Assembly (NCBI GenBank): GCA_050181295.1
Contig: JBFXDI010000029.1
Span: forward strand, 1 to 34,157
Direction of reading: 5' to 3'
From: JBFXDI01 sp050181295
Lineage (GTDB): Bacteria; Pseudomonadota; Alphaproteobacteria; Rhizobiales; Aestuariivirgaceae
Length of the DNA: 34,157 bases
Made by a program: the position numbers and the translations under genes. The first letter of the stretch is position 1, and each line of letters starts with the position of its first letter. The notes beneath the pieces were generated by a model, which saw only the letters and a list, made by a program, of their open reading frames with translations, did not search any database and was not told where the DNA came from. This document shows, piece by piece, positions 15,907 through 23,903 of the stretch.

Positions 15907-17055
15907 CTACTTCACCAGCGGTCCCATGGGCGTCCTGGTCAGCACCTCGGCGCCCGAGGCCCTGAGCAGCACGGCGTTCGAAACAAAGTAGTCGCCGCGT
16001 CCCGTCCCCATGAGCCAGGAAAGAATGTGGAAACTCATGCCCTCGCGGATCTCGAGCTCGGAATCGTGCCGCAAGCCGGTGACCGTGTTGCCGCCGGTCC
16101 AGGAGGGCGGCAGGCCGATCCCCACGCAATACCCGCAGTGATGCCGGCGGTAATGCGATAAGCCGGCATCGTCGACGATGCGCTGCCAGGCGGCATAGAC
16201 GTCGCGCGCCAGCGCGCCGGGCTTGAGCGCGCCGAGCACGGCATCGAAGGCCGCGAAGGTCGTCGCCGCCATCGCCCGATCGTTGTCCGCGATGCCGCCC
16301 AGATGCACGAGGCGTCCGAGGGGCGCGTGATAGCGCGCCACGCATCCCGTGAGTTCGAGGAAGACCGGCTCGCCCGCCCGGTAGCGCCCCTGTCCCCAGG
16401 TCGCATGCTCCTCGCCCAGCCGTGAGCCCGGCCGGATAAAGGGTCCGAAGCCCGGCGGCTCTCCGCCGGCCCGCGTCATCGCGGCCTGGCACTCGGCCGC
16501 CGCTTCGGATTCGAGCGCCCCGTCCGCGATCGCCTCAATCGCCGCCGCGGCGCCTGCATCGCTCACGGCCGCGGCGCGGCGCATCAGCGCCTGCTCCTCC
16601 CCGCTCTTGACCAGCCGCAGCCCGTCGGCCAGTCCCGTGATGTCCGTCCAGCGCGCATCCGCCTGCGCCGTCAACGATTGCGCGAGACCATGGCTCAGGC
16701 CCGCGGTCCAGAATTCGAGCCCCAGATGCCGTCCGGCAAGTCGCCGGTCGCGGAGCACCCGCGCCATGAGATCGGCGGCGGTCTCGCTGTCGGTGTGCCC
16801 CTGAAACTCTGCCGCGCGCACCTGCTTCTCGACCGAGACGCGCTCCATGGCGCGCGTGACGAGCACCGGCCGGCCGTCCAAGGGAACGAGCAGCAGATGC
16901 GGCGCGAAATAGCCCCAGTGGTCGAGGCCCGTCAGGTAGAAGACATTCTCCGGCGAGGCGAGGACCGCGGCATCGAGCTTCCGGCGCTCCAGTTCCTTGC
17001 GCACCCTTTCGAGCCTGCGGCCGATTTCGGCGTCGGTGAACGGGTTGTCATGCAT
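15907..17055 (-). CDS. M24-family hydrolase, DoeA-like second copy
   Basis: This 382-residue protein has an N-terminal creatinase-type domain (about 1-145; SPENVFYLTGLDHWGYFAPH) and a C-terminal 'pita-bread' M24 domain. At the usual first metal ligands of M24 peptidases, where an Asp-rich G-x-D motif is expected, it reads VFLELTGCVARYHAPLGRLV, so the canonical metal site is absent, as in ectoine hydrolase and creatinase. Downstream blocks GYCVGIGLPPSWTGGNTV and IREGMSFHILSWLMG resemble those of the adjacent DoeA-like enzyme, so the two are diverged paralogs. It starts at the ATG at 17055, overlapping the upstream gene's stop by one base. A hydrolase acting on a small amidine or amide is more likely than a true peptidase; the substrate is unknown. 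Confidence 0.82.
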   Translation of the reverse strand: MHDNPFTDAEIGRRLERVRKELERRKLDAAVLASPENVFYLTGLDHWGYFAPHLLLVPLDGRPVLVTRAMERVSVEKQVRAAEFQGHTDSETAADLMARVLRDRRLAGRHLGLEFWTAGLSHGLAQSLTAQADARWTDITGLADGLRLVKSGEEQALMRRAAAVSDAGAAAAIEAIADGALESEAAAECQAAMTRAGGEPPGFGPFIRPGSRLGEEHATWGQGRYRAGEPVFLELTGCVARYHAPLGRLVHLGGIADNDRAMAATTFAAFDAVLGALKPGALARDVYAAWQRIVDDAGLSHYRRHHCGYCVGIGLPPSWTGGNTVTGLRHDSELEIREGMSFHILSWLMGTGRGDYFVSNAVLLRASGAEVLTRTPMGPLVK

Positions 17056-18233
17056 CAGTCGATGACGATCAGATCGCGGACGACGTCGCAGAGTCTCTCG
17101 CCGCCCTGCCCGGTCACCACGAACGGCTCGGATATCGCGATGCCCCAGTCGTCCTGCCAGATGCCCGTCTGGATATGGAAGCACATGCCCGCCTGCAATT
17201 CCGTGGTGTCACCGGGTCTCAGGCTCACGGTCCTCTCGCCCCAGTCGGGCGGATAGGCGACGCCGATCGAATAGCCGACGCGGCTTTCCTTCTTCAATCC
17301 GTGGCGGCGGATCGTCTTCTGCCACGTCGCCTCGACGGCCTCCGCCGTGGTGCCGGGACGCGCGATAGCGAGCGCCGCATCCACGCCCTCCACCACCGCC
17401 TTCGCCGCATCGGCGATCTTCTGCGGCGGCTTGCCGATATGCATGGTGCGGGTGAGTGGCGCATGGTAGCGGCGCCGCGCCCCCGCGATCTCCAGCATCG
17501 CCAGGCCGGTGTCCGGCAGCGGCGCATCGGTGAAGGTGAGATGCGGGGTGCTCGTTCCCTCGCCCACCGGCATCAGCGGACAGAGAGCCGTATAATCGCC
17601 TCCGGCCCCGTCGATTCCCATTGTCTGCGCGTGGTAGATCTCGGCCACCACGTGGTTCTGCGGCACGCCCGGCCGCACCTTCGCGACCCCGCGGCGCATG
17701 GCCTCCGAGCAGATCCTTCCCGCCTCGCGCATGAGGCCGATCTCGGCTTCGGATTTCACGAGCCGCGCCCAGTTCACGAGGTCGCCGTTGTTCGAGATGC
17801 GCGCATCGGGGAGCCCCTTCACCAGATGCGCATGGCAGCGCGCGGTGTAGTAGTGGGCGTCCATCTCGACCCCGAGCCGCGCGTTGCCCCACCCCTTCCC
17901 GACGATCAGGGCGGCGAGCTCGTCGAAGGGATGGTTCACCGGGTGCTGCACCAGCGGTTCGGAGAAGGAGATGATGTTTCCATCCGGCAGGTCCGTGGTG
18001 AAGCGTGCGCTCTTGGCGTCCTGCGCGCGGCCGAACCAGAGGGGGTGTTCTTCGGTGATGTGCACAAGAACGGCTTGCGGCACATAGAAGGACCAGCCAT
18101 CGAAGCCCGTCAGCCAGTTCATGTTGGCGGGGTCCTGGACGACGATCAGGTCGAAGCCACCCTTCTCCATGCGGCGCTTGACGTCCGCCACGCGTGCCGA
18201 GAATTCCTGCCTTCCGAACAGTTTTACGAACAT
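17055..18233 (-). CDS. doeA: Ectoine hydrolase-like M24 enzyme (DoeA/EutD)
   Basis: This 392-residue cytoplasmic enzyme closely resembles, from memory, DoeA/EutD, which opens the ectoine ring to N-acetyl-diaminobutyrate. Diagnostic blocks are NMNWLTGFDGWSFYVPQAVL, GVEMDAHYYTA, LVNWARLVKSEAEIGLMREA, IDGAGGDYTALCPLMPVGEG, RRRYHAPLTRTMHIGKP and GVAYPPDWGERTVSLRPGD. The normal M24 metal ligands are missing, as in ectoine hydrolase. I prefer the ATG at 18233; a GTG at 18251 adds six residues. It is divergent from ehuB and shares a promoter region bearing an inverted repeat. Uptake genes next door support ectoine or hydroxyectoine as substrate. The deacetylase needed for the next step (DoeB/EutE) was not seen in this window. 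Confidence 0.82.
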   Translation of the reverse strand: MFVKLFGRQEFSARVADVKRRMEKGGFDLIVVQDPANMNWLTGFDGWSFYVPQAVLVHITEEHPLWFGRAQDAKSARFTTDLPDGNIISFSEPLVQHPVNHPFDELAALIVGKGWGNARLGVEMDAHYYTARCHAHLVKGLPDARISNNGDLVNWARLVKSEAEIGLMREAGRICSEAMRRGVAKVRPGVPQNHVVAEIYHAQTMGIDGAGGDYTALCPLMPVGEGTSTPHLTFTDAPLPDTGLAMLEIAGARRRYHAPLTRTMHIGKPPQKIADAAKAVVEGVDAALAIARPGTTAEAVEATWQKTIRRHGLKKESRVGYSIGVAYPPDWGERTVSLRPGDTTELQAGMCFHIQTGIWQDDWGIAISEPFVVTGQGGERLCDVVRDLIVID

Positions 18234-18289
18234 CGGCCCGCTTCCCGTCACCAGCCTGCCGCCTGCCTTTCGACAGGCACATCGCCCAC

Positions 18290-18337
18290 GTTGTGTACAA
18301 CCTCTCTTGCGCGGCGTCCATCAAAGATGTACACAAC
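18290..18337. promoter_or_regulatory. Inverted-repeat operator in the doeA-ehuB divergent promoter
   Basis: GTTGTGTACA (18290-18299) and TGTACACAAC (18328-18337) are perfect 10-base inverted arms 28 bases apart. Each half is itself close to TTGTxTACAA, the small dyad style bound by FadR/FCD-type GntR regulators; one such regulator is encoded at the end of the ehu operon. The pair could bind two dimers and control both directions. A weak promoter for ehuB, TTGCGC (18307-18312), 17 bases, TACACA (18330-18335), would place the -10 element in the right-hand site. Confidence 0.6.
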
Positions 18338-18419
18338 TCTTGGGATTGTTGCAGGGAGGGCCTCGCCCGCGCGTCGGAGGGGCTGGCGGCAATCGCTCAA
18401 GAACCAGGGAGGTTCATCC

Positions 18420-19295
18420 ATGTCTCACGCATTCCGCATTTCGCGCCGTCATCTCCTGGCGCTTCTCGCCGGCGTCGCGCTTTCCACTTCGCTTCTTGCT
18501 TCATCGACCCCGGCCAGTGCCGAGACCACGCTCGAGAAGGCCAAGGCGCAAGGGTATATCCGCGTCGGCTTCGCCAACGAGGCGCCCTTCGGCTTTGCCA
18601 CGCCGGATGGCAAGCTCACGGGCGAGGCGCCGGAGGTGGCGAAGGCCGTCCTCGCCAAGATGGGCATCAAGGAAGTCGACGGTGTCCTCACCGAGTTCGG
18701 CTCGCTGATCCCGGGCCTTAAGGCCGGCCGCTTCGACGTCATCGCCGCCGGCATGTTCATCAATCCGAAGCGCTGCGCGGAGATCAACTTCTCCGAGCCG
18801 TCCTACGGCATCGGCCAGGCCATGCTCGTAAAGACCGGCAATCCGAAAAGCATCAAGGACTATTCGACCTTCGCGGAAAACAAGGATCTGAAGCTCGCCG
18901 TGATGGCCGGCGCCGTCGAGGGCGGCTACGCCAAGGACGCAGGCGTGGGACAGGAGCAGCTTGTGGTTCTTCCCGACCAGTCGAGCCTCGTCGCCGCCGT
19001 GCAGGCGGATCGTGCCGACGCCGCGGCGCTCACCGCGCTCTCGATCGCCGACATGGCCAAGAAGGGCGAGGGCGTCGAATCGACAACGCCGTTCGGCGAG
19101 GTCGCGGGCAAGTCCGTGAAGGGTCATGGCGGCTTCGGCTTCCGCAAGGAAGACGCTGATCTGCTCGAGGCCTTCAATGCGGAGCTCAAGAAGTTCCTCG
19201 GCTCGGACGAGCATCTCGCGCTCGTGACGCCGCTCGGCTTCGGAAAGGATTACCTCCCGAACAAGACGACGGAACAGCTCTGCAAGGGCGAGTGA
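18420..19295 (+). CDS. ehuB: Ectoine/hydroxyectoine ABC transporter binding protein EhuB
   Basis: This 291-residue periplasmic binding protein has a twin-arginine-like signal, FRISRRHLLALLAGVALS, ending around PASAETTLEK. The mature start, TTLEKAKAQGYIRVGFANEA, and the blocks GEAPEVAKAVLAKMGIK, TEFGSLIPGLKAGRFDVIAA and MFINPKRCAEINFSEPSYG match EhuB as I recall it from Sinorhizobium. EhuB cages ectoine with aromatic side chains; the Phe residues near the start (FANEAPFGFA) are in the expected region. The ATG at 18420 has GGGAGG about 7 bases upstream. It is followed after a double-hairpin repeat by the permease genes. Ectoine specificity is well supported by family likeness and by doeA next door, but not proven. 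Confidence 0.88.
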   Translation: MSHAFRISRRHLLALLAGVALSTSLLASSTPASAETTLEKAKAQGYIRVGFANEAPFGFATPDGKLTGEAPEVAKAVLAKMGIKEVDGVLTEFGSLIPGLKAGRFDVIAAGMFINPKRCAEINFSEPSYGIGQAMLVKTGNPKSIKDYSTFAENKDLKLAVMAGAVEGGYAKDAGVGQEQLVVLPDQSSLVAAVQADRADAAALTALSIADMAKKGEGVESTTPFGEVAGKSVKGHGGFGFRKEDADLLEAFNAELKKFLGSDEHLALVTPLGFGKDYLPNKTTEQLCKGE

Positions 19296-19303
19296 GCGGC
19301 ATC

Positions 19304-19390
19304 GTAGGCTGGATTAGCCCATGTCCTGCATGGGCGTAATCCGCCGACCTGTGCCTCCGGTGGGTTACGCCTTCGGCTAACCCACCCTAC
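19304..19390. repeat. REP-like double-hairpin element between ehuB and ehuC
   Basis: The 87-base element is bounded by near-inverted ends, GTAGGCTGGATTAGC on the left and GCTAACCCACCCTAC on the right (13 of 15 pairs). Inside are two hairpins: GGATTAGCCCATG with CATGGGCGTAATCC, and GGTGGGTTACGCC with GGCTAACCCACC, each with one bulged base. The GTGGGTTA...TAACCCAC unit resembles a repeat I recall as scattered through many proteobacterial and cyanobacterial genomes. It starts 8 bases after the ehuB stop, where it could stabilise the ehuB message or lower read-through into the permeases. Confidence 0.78.
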
Positions 19391-19458
19391 ACTCCCGTCC
19401 TGGCTACCTCGGGAAGGGAGATGGTGCGAGCGTCCCGTCTCATCGAGGAGCACCGCCC

Positions 19459-19919
19459 ATGGGCATCCGTTCGCTTGTCGTGCTGCTCATCCTGACCGTC
19501 GCGGCCGTGGCTCTCCTGTCGCTGCAGCCGAAATACGCGGTTTTCCTGCCGGGCCTTCTCGAGGGCGCCTGGCTCACGGTGCGCCTCACGGTGCTCGGTT
19601 GCCTCCTCGCAGTGTCGCTCGCCATCGTCGCGGCCGTGGCCAAGCTCTATGGCCCACTGCCGGTGCGCTGGCTGGCTGTGTCCTATATCGAGGTCTTCCG
19701 GGGCACCTCGGCCCTGGTGCAGCTCTTCTGGCTGTTCTTCGTGCTGCCCCAATTCGGGCTATCGCTCGAGCCCTTCACCGTCGGCGTCCTGGGGCTCGGG
19801 CTCAATGTCGGCGCCTACGGCGCGGAGGTCGTTCGCGGCGCCATCCAGGCCGTGCCGCGCGGCCAGTGGGAGGCGACCGTCGCCCTCAACATGACGCGCA
19901 TGCAGGCGCTTAAGCGCAT
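19459..19919 (+). CDS. ehuC: Ectoine ABC transporter permease EhuC, C-terminus lost in gap
   Basis: The visible 153 residues are the N-terminal two thirds of a polar amino-acid-type permease. Membrane segments lie near 5-20 (LVVLLILTVAAVALLSL) and 35-60, followed by YIEVFRGTSALVQLFWLFFV and the family loop GAYGAEVVRGAIQAVPRGQWE at about 120-140. The ATG at 19459 has GAGGAG 8 bases upstream. The reading frame stops at the N-run just after TRMQALKR, where family members have about 80 more residues. An apparent open frame continuing across the gap into the next permease is an artefact: both sides contain the GQWEA loop, which occurs once per permease. Paired with EhuD it forms the membrane channel. 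Confidence 0.87.
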
Positions 19920-20019
19920 NNNNNNNNNNNNNNNNNNNNNNNNNNNNNNNNNNNNNNNNNNNNNNNNNNNNNNNNNNNNNNNNNNNNNNNNNNNNNNNNN
20001 NNNNNNNNNNNNNNNNNNN
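19920..20019. other. Scaffold gap of exactly 100 N inside the ehu operon
   Basis: The gap replaces the end of ehuC and the beginning of ehuD. By comparison with the usual lengths of these permeases (about 220-240 residues), roughly 500 bases are missing, not 100. The similarity of the two permease genes may have contributed to the assembly break. Confidence 0.97.
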
Positions 20020-20429
20020 GTGCTCGATGCGTTCACCGCCGGCGTCTTGGCGCTCGGGCTCCACTACGGGGCCTACTGCTCCGAGGTCTACCGGGCGGGC
20101 CTCGAAGGGGTGGCGCGGGGCCAATGGGAAGCCTCCACCGCGCTCAATCTCAGCTCCTGGACGACCTTCAAGGACATCATCATCCCGCAGGCCATCCCGC
20201 CGGTCGTGCCGGCGCTCGGCAACTATCTGGTGGCGCTCTTCAAGGAAACGCCGCTGCTCTCGGCCATCGCCGTCCTGGAGCTCATGCAGACCGCGAAGAT
20301 CCTGGGCTCCGAGACCTTCCGCTACACTGAGCCGATCACGCTGGTCGGCATATTCTTCCTCGTCATGAGCCTCGTCTCCGCTGCCCTCATCCGCATGGTT
20401 GAGCGGCGTCTCAACAGGAGGGCCTTCCG

Positions 20430-20433
<4 letters not shown>
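20020..20433 (+). CDS. ehuD: Ectoine ABC transporter permease EhuD, N-terminus lost in gap
   Basis: The 137 visible residues are the C-terminal part of a second polar amino-acid-type permease. They begin within a membrane segment (VLDAFTAGVLALGLHYGAYC) followed by the ATPase-contact loop SEVYRAGLEGVARGQWEAS, then IIIPQAIPPVVPALGNYLV and a last membrane segment near ITLVGIFFLVMSLVSAALI. About 80-90 N-terminal residues must lie in the gap. The stop overlaps the ehuA start (ATGA at 20430-20433). Assignment as EhuD rests on the operon order and on the likeness to the family. Confidence 0.86.
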
Positions 20434-21205
<772 letters not shown>

Positions 21206-21209
<4 letters not shown>

Positions 21210-21892
21210 ACGACGTCGGGCGCGCCGAAAAGCCGCTCAGCCTGTCGCGCGAACGCTTCGAGCGCATCTACAGGACCATCCGCGACCGCATCTGCCTGCT
21301 CGAATACGAACCCGGCGCGAGGCTCGCCGAGGAGGATCTGGCGCGCGAATTCGGCGTCTCGCGCACGCCGATCCGACGCGTGCTCACGCGGCTCGAATCC
21401 GACGGCCTGCTCGAAAGCCGGCACGGAGTCGGCACCTTCGTCATCGACGTCGACATCCACGCCCTGCTCCCGATCTATGAGCTGCGCATGGAGCTCGCCG
21501 AGCTCATCGGCCGGCTGACGCCCATACCACGAGAGCCTTCAGACGTCGAAAGGGTGCGGGCGCTTGTTGCGCGCTGCGACGAGATGATGGAGAGCCCGGA
21601 GCCCAAGGCCTATCACCGGCTCAACATGGAATTCTTCCACGAGCTCAGCGCGATGACCGGCAACCAGCCGCTCAAGGAGGTCTCAGAGCGGCTCTATTAT
21701 CTGACGAACCGGGTGTGGCTCAAATCCATCCCCTTCCTCAACCTCAGGGACGAGATCTCGGTATTCCGCCGGGAAATGGCCGACATCCTGGCCGCCATGG
21801 AGGTGGGCGATCTTGAAACCGTGGGCCATATCCGGCGCAGCCACATCTCGATGAGTGTCAGGCGCATGCTGCGCTATCCCGACCAGGCCTGA
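21206..21892 (+). CDS. GntR-family regulator with FCD ligand domain
   Basis: This 228-residue regulator has an N-terminal GntR winged helix (about 13-80: IYRTIRDRICLLEYEPGARL, then EEDLAREFGVSRTPIRRVLT and GLLESRHGVGTFV) and an all-helical FCD effector domain (about 85-220), with likely metal- or acid-binding residues in AYHRLNMEFFHELSAMTGNQ. The start overlaps the ehuA stop (ATGA), so it is co-transcribed with the importer and probably autoregulated. The TTGTGTACAA-type sites in the doeA-ehuB promoter fit this family's operators. It differs from EnuR, the MocR-type ectoine regulator that fuses GntR to an aminotransferase domain. A repressor released by a catabolic intermediate is the simplest model. 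Confidence 0.9.
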
Positions 21893-21917
21893 GCCTCAAA
21901 TCCGCCATGCTGGCGCC

Positions 21918-22548
21918 ATGTGCCCGAGCGAGCCTTGGCTTCCCGCAACGGCACCCGATCCCCAGATGCCCGTCCTCCTGTCCCGTCGTCGCCTCGTGTC
22001 CGGCGCGGCTACGCTTGCCGCGGTCGCCACGCTGGCGCCCCCGGCATCAGCCGACGGTCTCGTCCTGACACCGGGGCAAACCGAAGGTCCCTTCTATCCG
22101 GTGGAGTTTCCCGCCGACATGGACAGCGACCTCGTGAAGGTCGAGGGGCCGGCCCGTAAAGGGCGCCGCCGTCGAGATCTGGCAGTGCGACGCGAACGGG
22201 CACTACCGGCACCCCCACGCGCCAGACACCCGACGCTTCGATCCGGGCTTTCAGGGCTATGGCAGGACCGCCGTGGACGACGCCGGCTCCTATGAGTTCC
22301 GGACCATCCGGCCCGTGCCCTATCCCGGCCGCACCCCGCACATCCACTTCGCTGTGCACGCGCCTGGCGCCGGCCGCCTGGTCACGCAGCTCTATGTCAA
22401 GGGCGAGCCGCTGAACGAACGCGACGGAGTGCTGCGCGGCATCCGCGACAGCTCGCAGCGGCAGAGCGTGGTGGTTCCCTTCGAGGCGGCGGATCCGATC
22501 GAGCCCGGCTCCCAGGCCGCGCGTTTCGACATCGTGCTCGACCTGTGA
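21918..22548 (+). pseudogene. Intradiol ring-cleavage dioxygenase-like gene, internally deleted and frameshifted
   Basis: The first frame, from the ATG at 21918 or 21966, gives a Tat-like signal (LSRRRLVSGAATLAAVATLA) and the family start LTPGQTEGPFYPVEFPADMD, up to LVKVEG near 22146. The second frame picks up at about 22147 as GRPVKGAAVEIWQCDANGHY, then GFQGYGRT, the iron-ligand region PYPGRTPHIHF and the C-terminus to 22548. Homologues as I recall have about 20-25 residues between KVEG and GRPV that are absent here, so an internal deletion not divisible by three removed them and shifted the frame. Family members cleave catechol-type rings with Fe(III); this copy should be inactive. An assembly error in GC-rich sequence is the alternative. 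Confidence 0.78.
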
Positions 22549-22640
22549 AGCGCCGGACTTGCCGGGCCTGGCGCCTCATTGCAAAGCGTCCGCGCCTGCG
22601 CCAGATATAACGTTCCTCGGAACAGCCGCCGGATGCTCCC

Positions 22641-23165
22641 TTGAAGAAACTCGAACTGCTCGTCGAATCGCTGATCCTCGCCAGCCGCTGGATACTGGTC
22701 ATCTTCTACCTCGGCCTGGCGGCGGGGCTCGCGGTCTACTCGCTGGCCTTCCTGAAGAAGCTCGGGGCTGTCAGCCTGGGCGTCTTCACGCTCGATGAAG
22801 GGGATGCGGTCCTCGCCATGCTCGGCCTCATCGACGCCGCGCTGGTGGCGAGCCTCATCGTGATGGTGATGATCTCGGGCTACGAGAATTTCGTCAGCCG
22901 CTTCGACGAGCAGGAGAACACCCAGCTTACCTGGCTCGGCAAGATCGACTCGGGCTCGCTCAAGATCAAGGTGGCGTCCACGATCGTCGCCATCTCGTCG
23001 ATCCACCTGCTGCAGATCTTCCTCAACGCCCAGCAGTATGACAACGCCAAGCTCATGTGGCTGACGCTCATGCACATGGCGTTCGTGTTCTCGGCGCTGT
23101 TCCTCGGCTTGCTCGATCGCATCCAGGGTCTCGGCAGGGCGAACAAGGGACCTGACAGCCCGTGA
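22641..23165 (+). CDS. UPF0114 (YqhA) family inner-membrane protein
   Basis: This 174-residue membrane protein matches UPF0114/YqhA. The N-terminus KKLELLVESLILASRWILVI is typical and is followed by membrane segments at about 18-38, 52-76, 112-130 and 135-155. The conserved block GYENFVSRFDEQENTQLTWL-GKIDSGSLKIKVA is intact, as is SSIHLLQIFLNA. The start is a TTG at 22641, since no ATG fits and the family begins at this lysine pair. The function is unknown; it has been discussed as a small channel-like membrane protein. It is convergent with the response regulator, the stops being 12 bases apart. Confidence 0.87.
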   Translation: MKKLELLVESLILASRWILVIFYLGLAAGLAVYSLAFLKKLGAVSLGVFTLDEGDAVLAMLGLIDAALVASLIVMVMISGYENFVSRFDEQENTQLTWLGKIDSGSLKIKVASTIVAISSIHLLQIFLNAQQYDNAKLMWLTLMHMAFVFSALFLGLLDRIQGLGRANKGPDSP

Positions 23166-23177
23166 ACCTGGTGCTGG

Positions 23178-23903
23178 CTAGGCGGCGAGGTCGTGCAGCC
23201 GCTGGAGCAGCGCCGCCGGGTCGAAGGGCTTGTTGAGCACTCCGCTCACGGTGACGTCCTGCATGGCTTCCAGCACGTCCTTGTGCTCGGCGCCATGGCC
23301 GGTGATGATGATGGTCGGCACCTGGCGGTGCTCCTCCCGCAGGCGGGCATAGACCTCGATCCCATCTATGATAGGGAGCTTCAGATCGAGGATGAGCACC
23401 CCCACTCCGCCGGCGCTCACGCGCTCCAGCGCGTCCTGGCCGTTCTCGACCAGCACGCATTGATATCCCGCGGAATCGATCAGGTCACGCAACTGCGGGC
23501 CGAAATCCGGATCGTCCTCCGCCACCAGCACGACCCCCGCTGGCTTCACGTCGTCGAGCGCCGCCAGCACCTTGTCGAGGTCGATGGGCTTGCTCAGCAC
23601 GCCCATGGCGCCACTCTCGATCGCCTGCTGCACGAGCTGCTCGACGCTGTAGCCGGTCATCATGTAGACGCGCGCGCCGGGCTTCACCTTGCGGATCTCG
23701 AAGAAGCTCTCCACGCCGTTCTTGCCGGGCATCATGATGTCCATGAACGCCAGGTCGAAATCCGACTTCCGGTAGGCCTCGATCGCCTCCTCGCCGCTAT
23801 AGGCGACCGCCACGGTATGGCCTTCGATCTCGAACAGCTCGGCAAGCGAGTCCGCGGCGTCAGTGTCGTCGTCGACGACCAGAATCTTCAAAGGCAACGC
23901 CAT
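23178..23903 (-). CDS. Response regulator with two receiver domains and no output domain
   Basis: The 241 residues are two receiver (REC) domains in tandem. REC1 (about 5-120) has the acidic pocket DDD at 11-13, phospho-acceptor Asp55 (AFMDIMMPG), a Thr in MMTGYS and Lys105 (LSKP). REC2 (about 123-240) has AEDD at 128-131, Asp173 (LILDLKLPIIDG), Thr201 (IITGHG) and Lys225 (LNKP). Both look competent for phosphorylation. There is no DNA-binding or enzymatic domain, so output must pass through a partner by protein contact or phosphotransfer. The gene overlaps the histidine kinase stop by one base and forms an operon with it. Confidence 0.93.
   Translation of the reverse strand: MALPLKILVVDDDTDAADSLAELFEIEGHTVAVAYSGEEAIEAYRKSDFDLAFMDIMMPGKNGVESFFEIRKVKPGARVYMMTGYSVEQLVQQAIESGAMGVLSKPIDLDKVLAALDDVKPAGVVLVAEDDPDFGPQLRDLIDSAGYQCVLVENGQDALERVSAGGVGVLILDLKLPIIDGIEVYARLREEHRQVPTIIITGHGAEHKDVLEAMQDVTVSGVLNKPFDPAALLQRLHDLAA

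Noticed and set aside
5064..18233. Creatinine degradation pathway formed by creatininases plus 'creatinase' M24 enzymes
   Set aside because: The M24 proteins carry ectoine hydrolase blocks such as GVAYPPDWGERTVSLRPGD rather than the creatinase sequence as I recall it. They sit with ectoine uptake genes, more than 9 kb from the creatininase operon, and no sarcosine oxidase gene is seen.
17175..19295. 706-codon plus-strand frame reaching into ehuB
   Set aside because: Only the part from the ATG at 18420 is real, with a ribosome binding site and signal peptide. The upstream part is antisense to doeA and crosses the promoter region.
21855..22295. Intact short protein in the first frame of the dioxygenase region
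   Set aside because: After about 22146 this frame becomes Arg/Pro-rich with no family likeness, while the adjacent frame resumes the dioxygenase sequence, so it is one broken gene.
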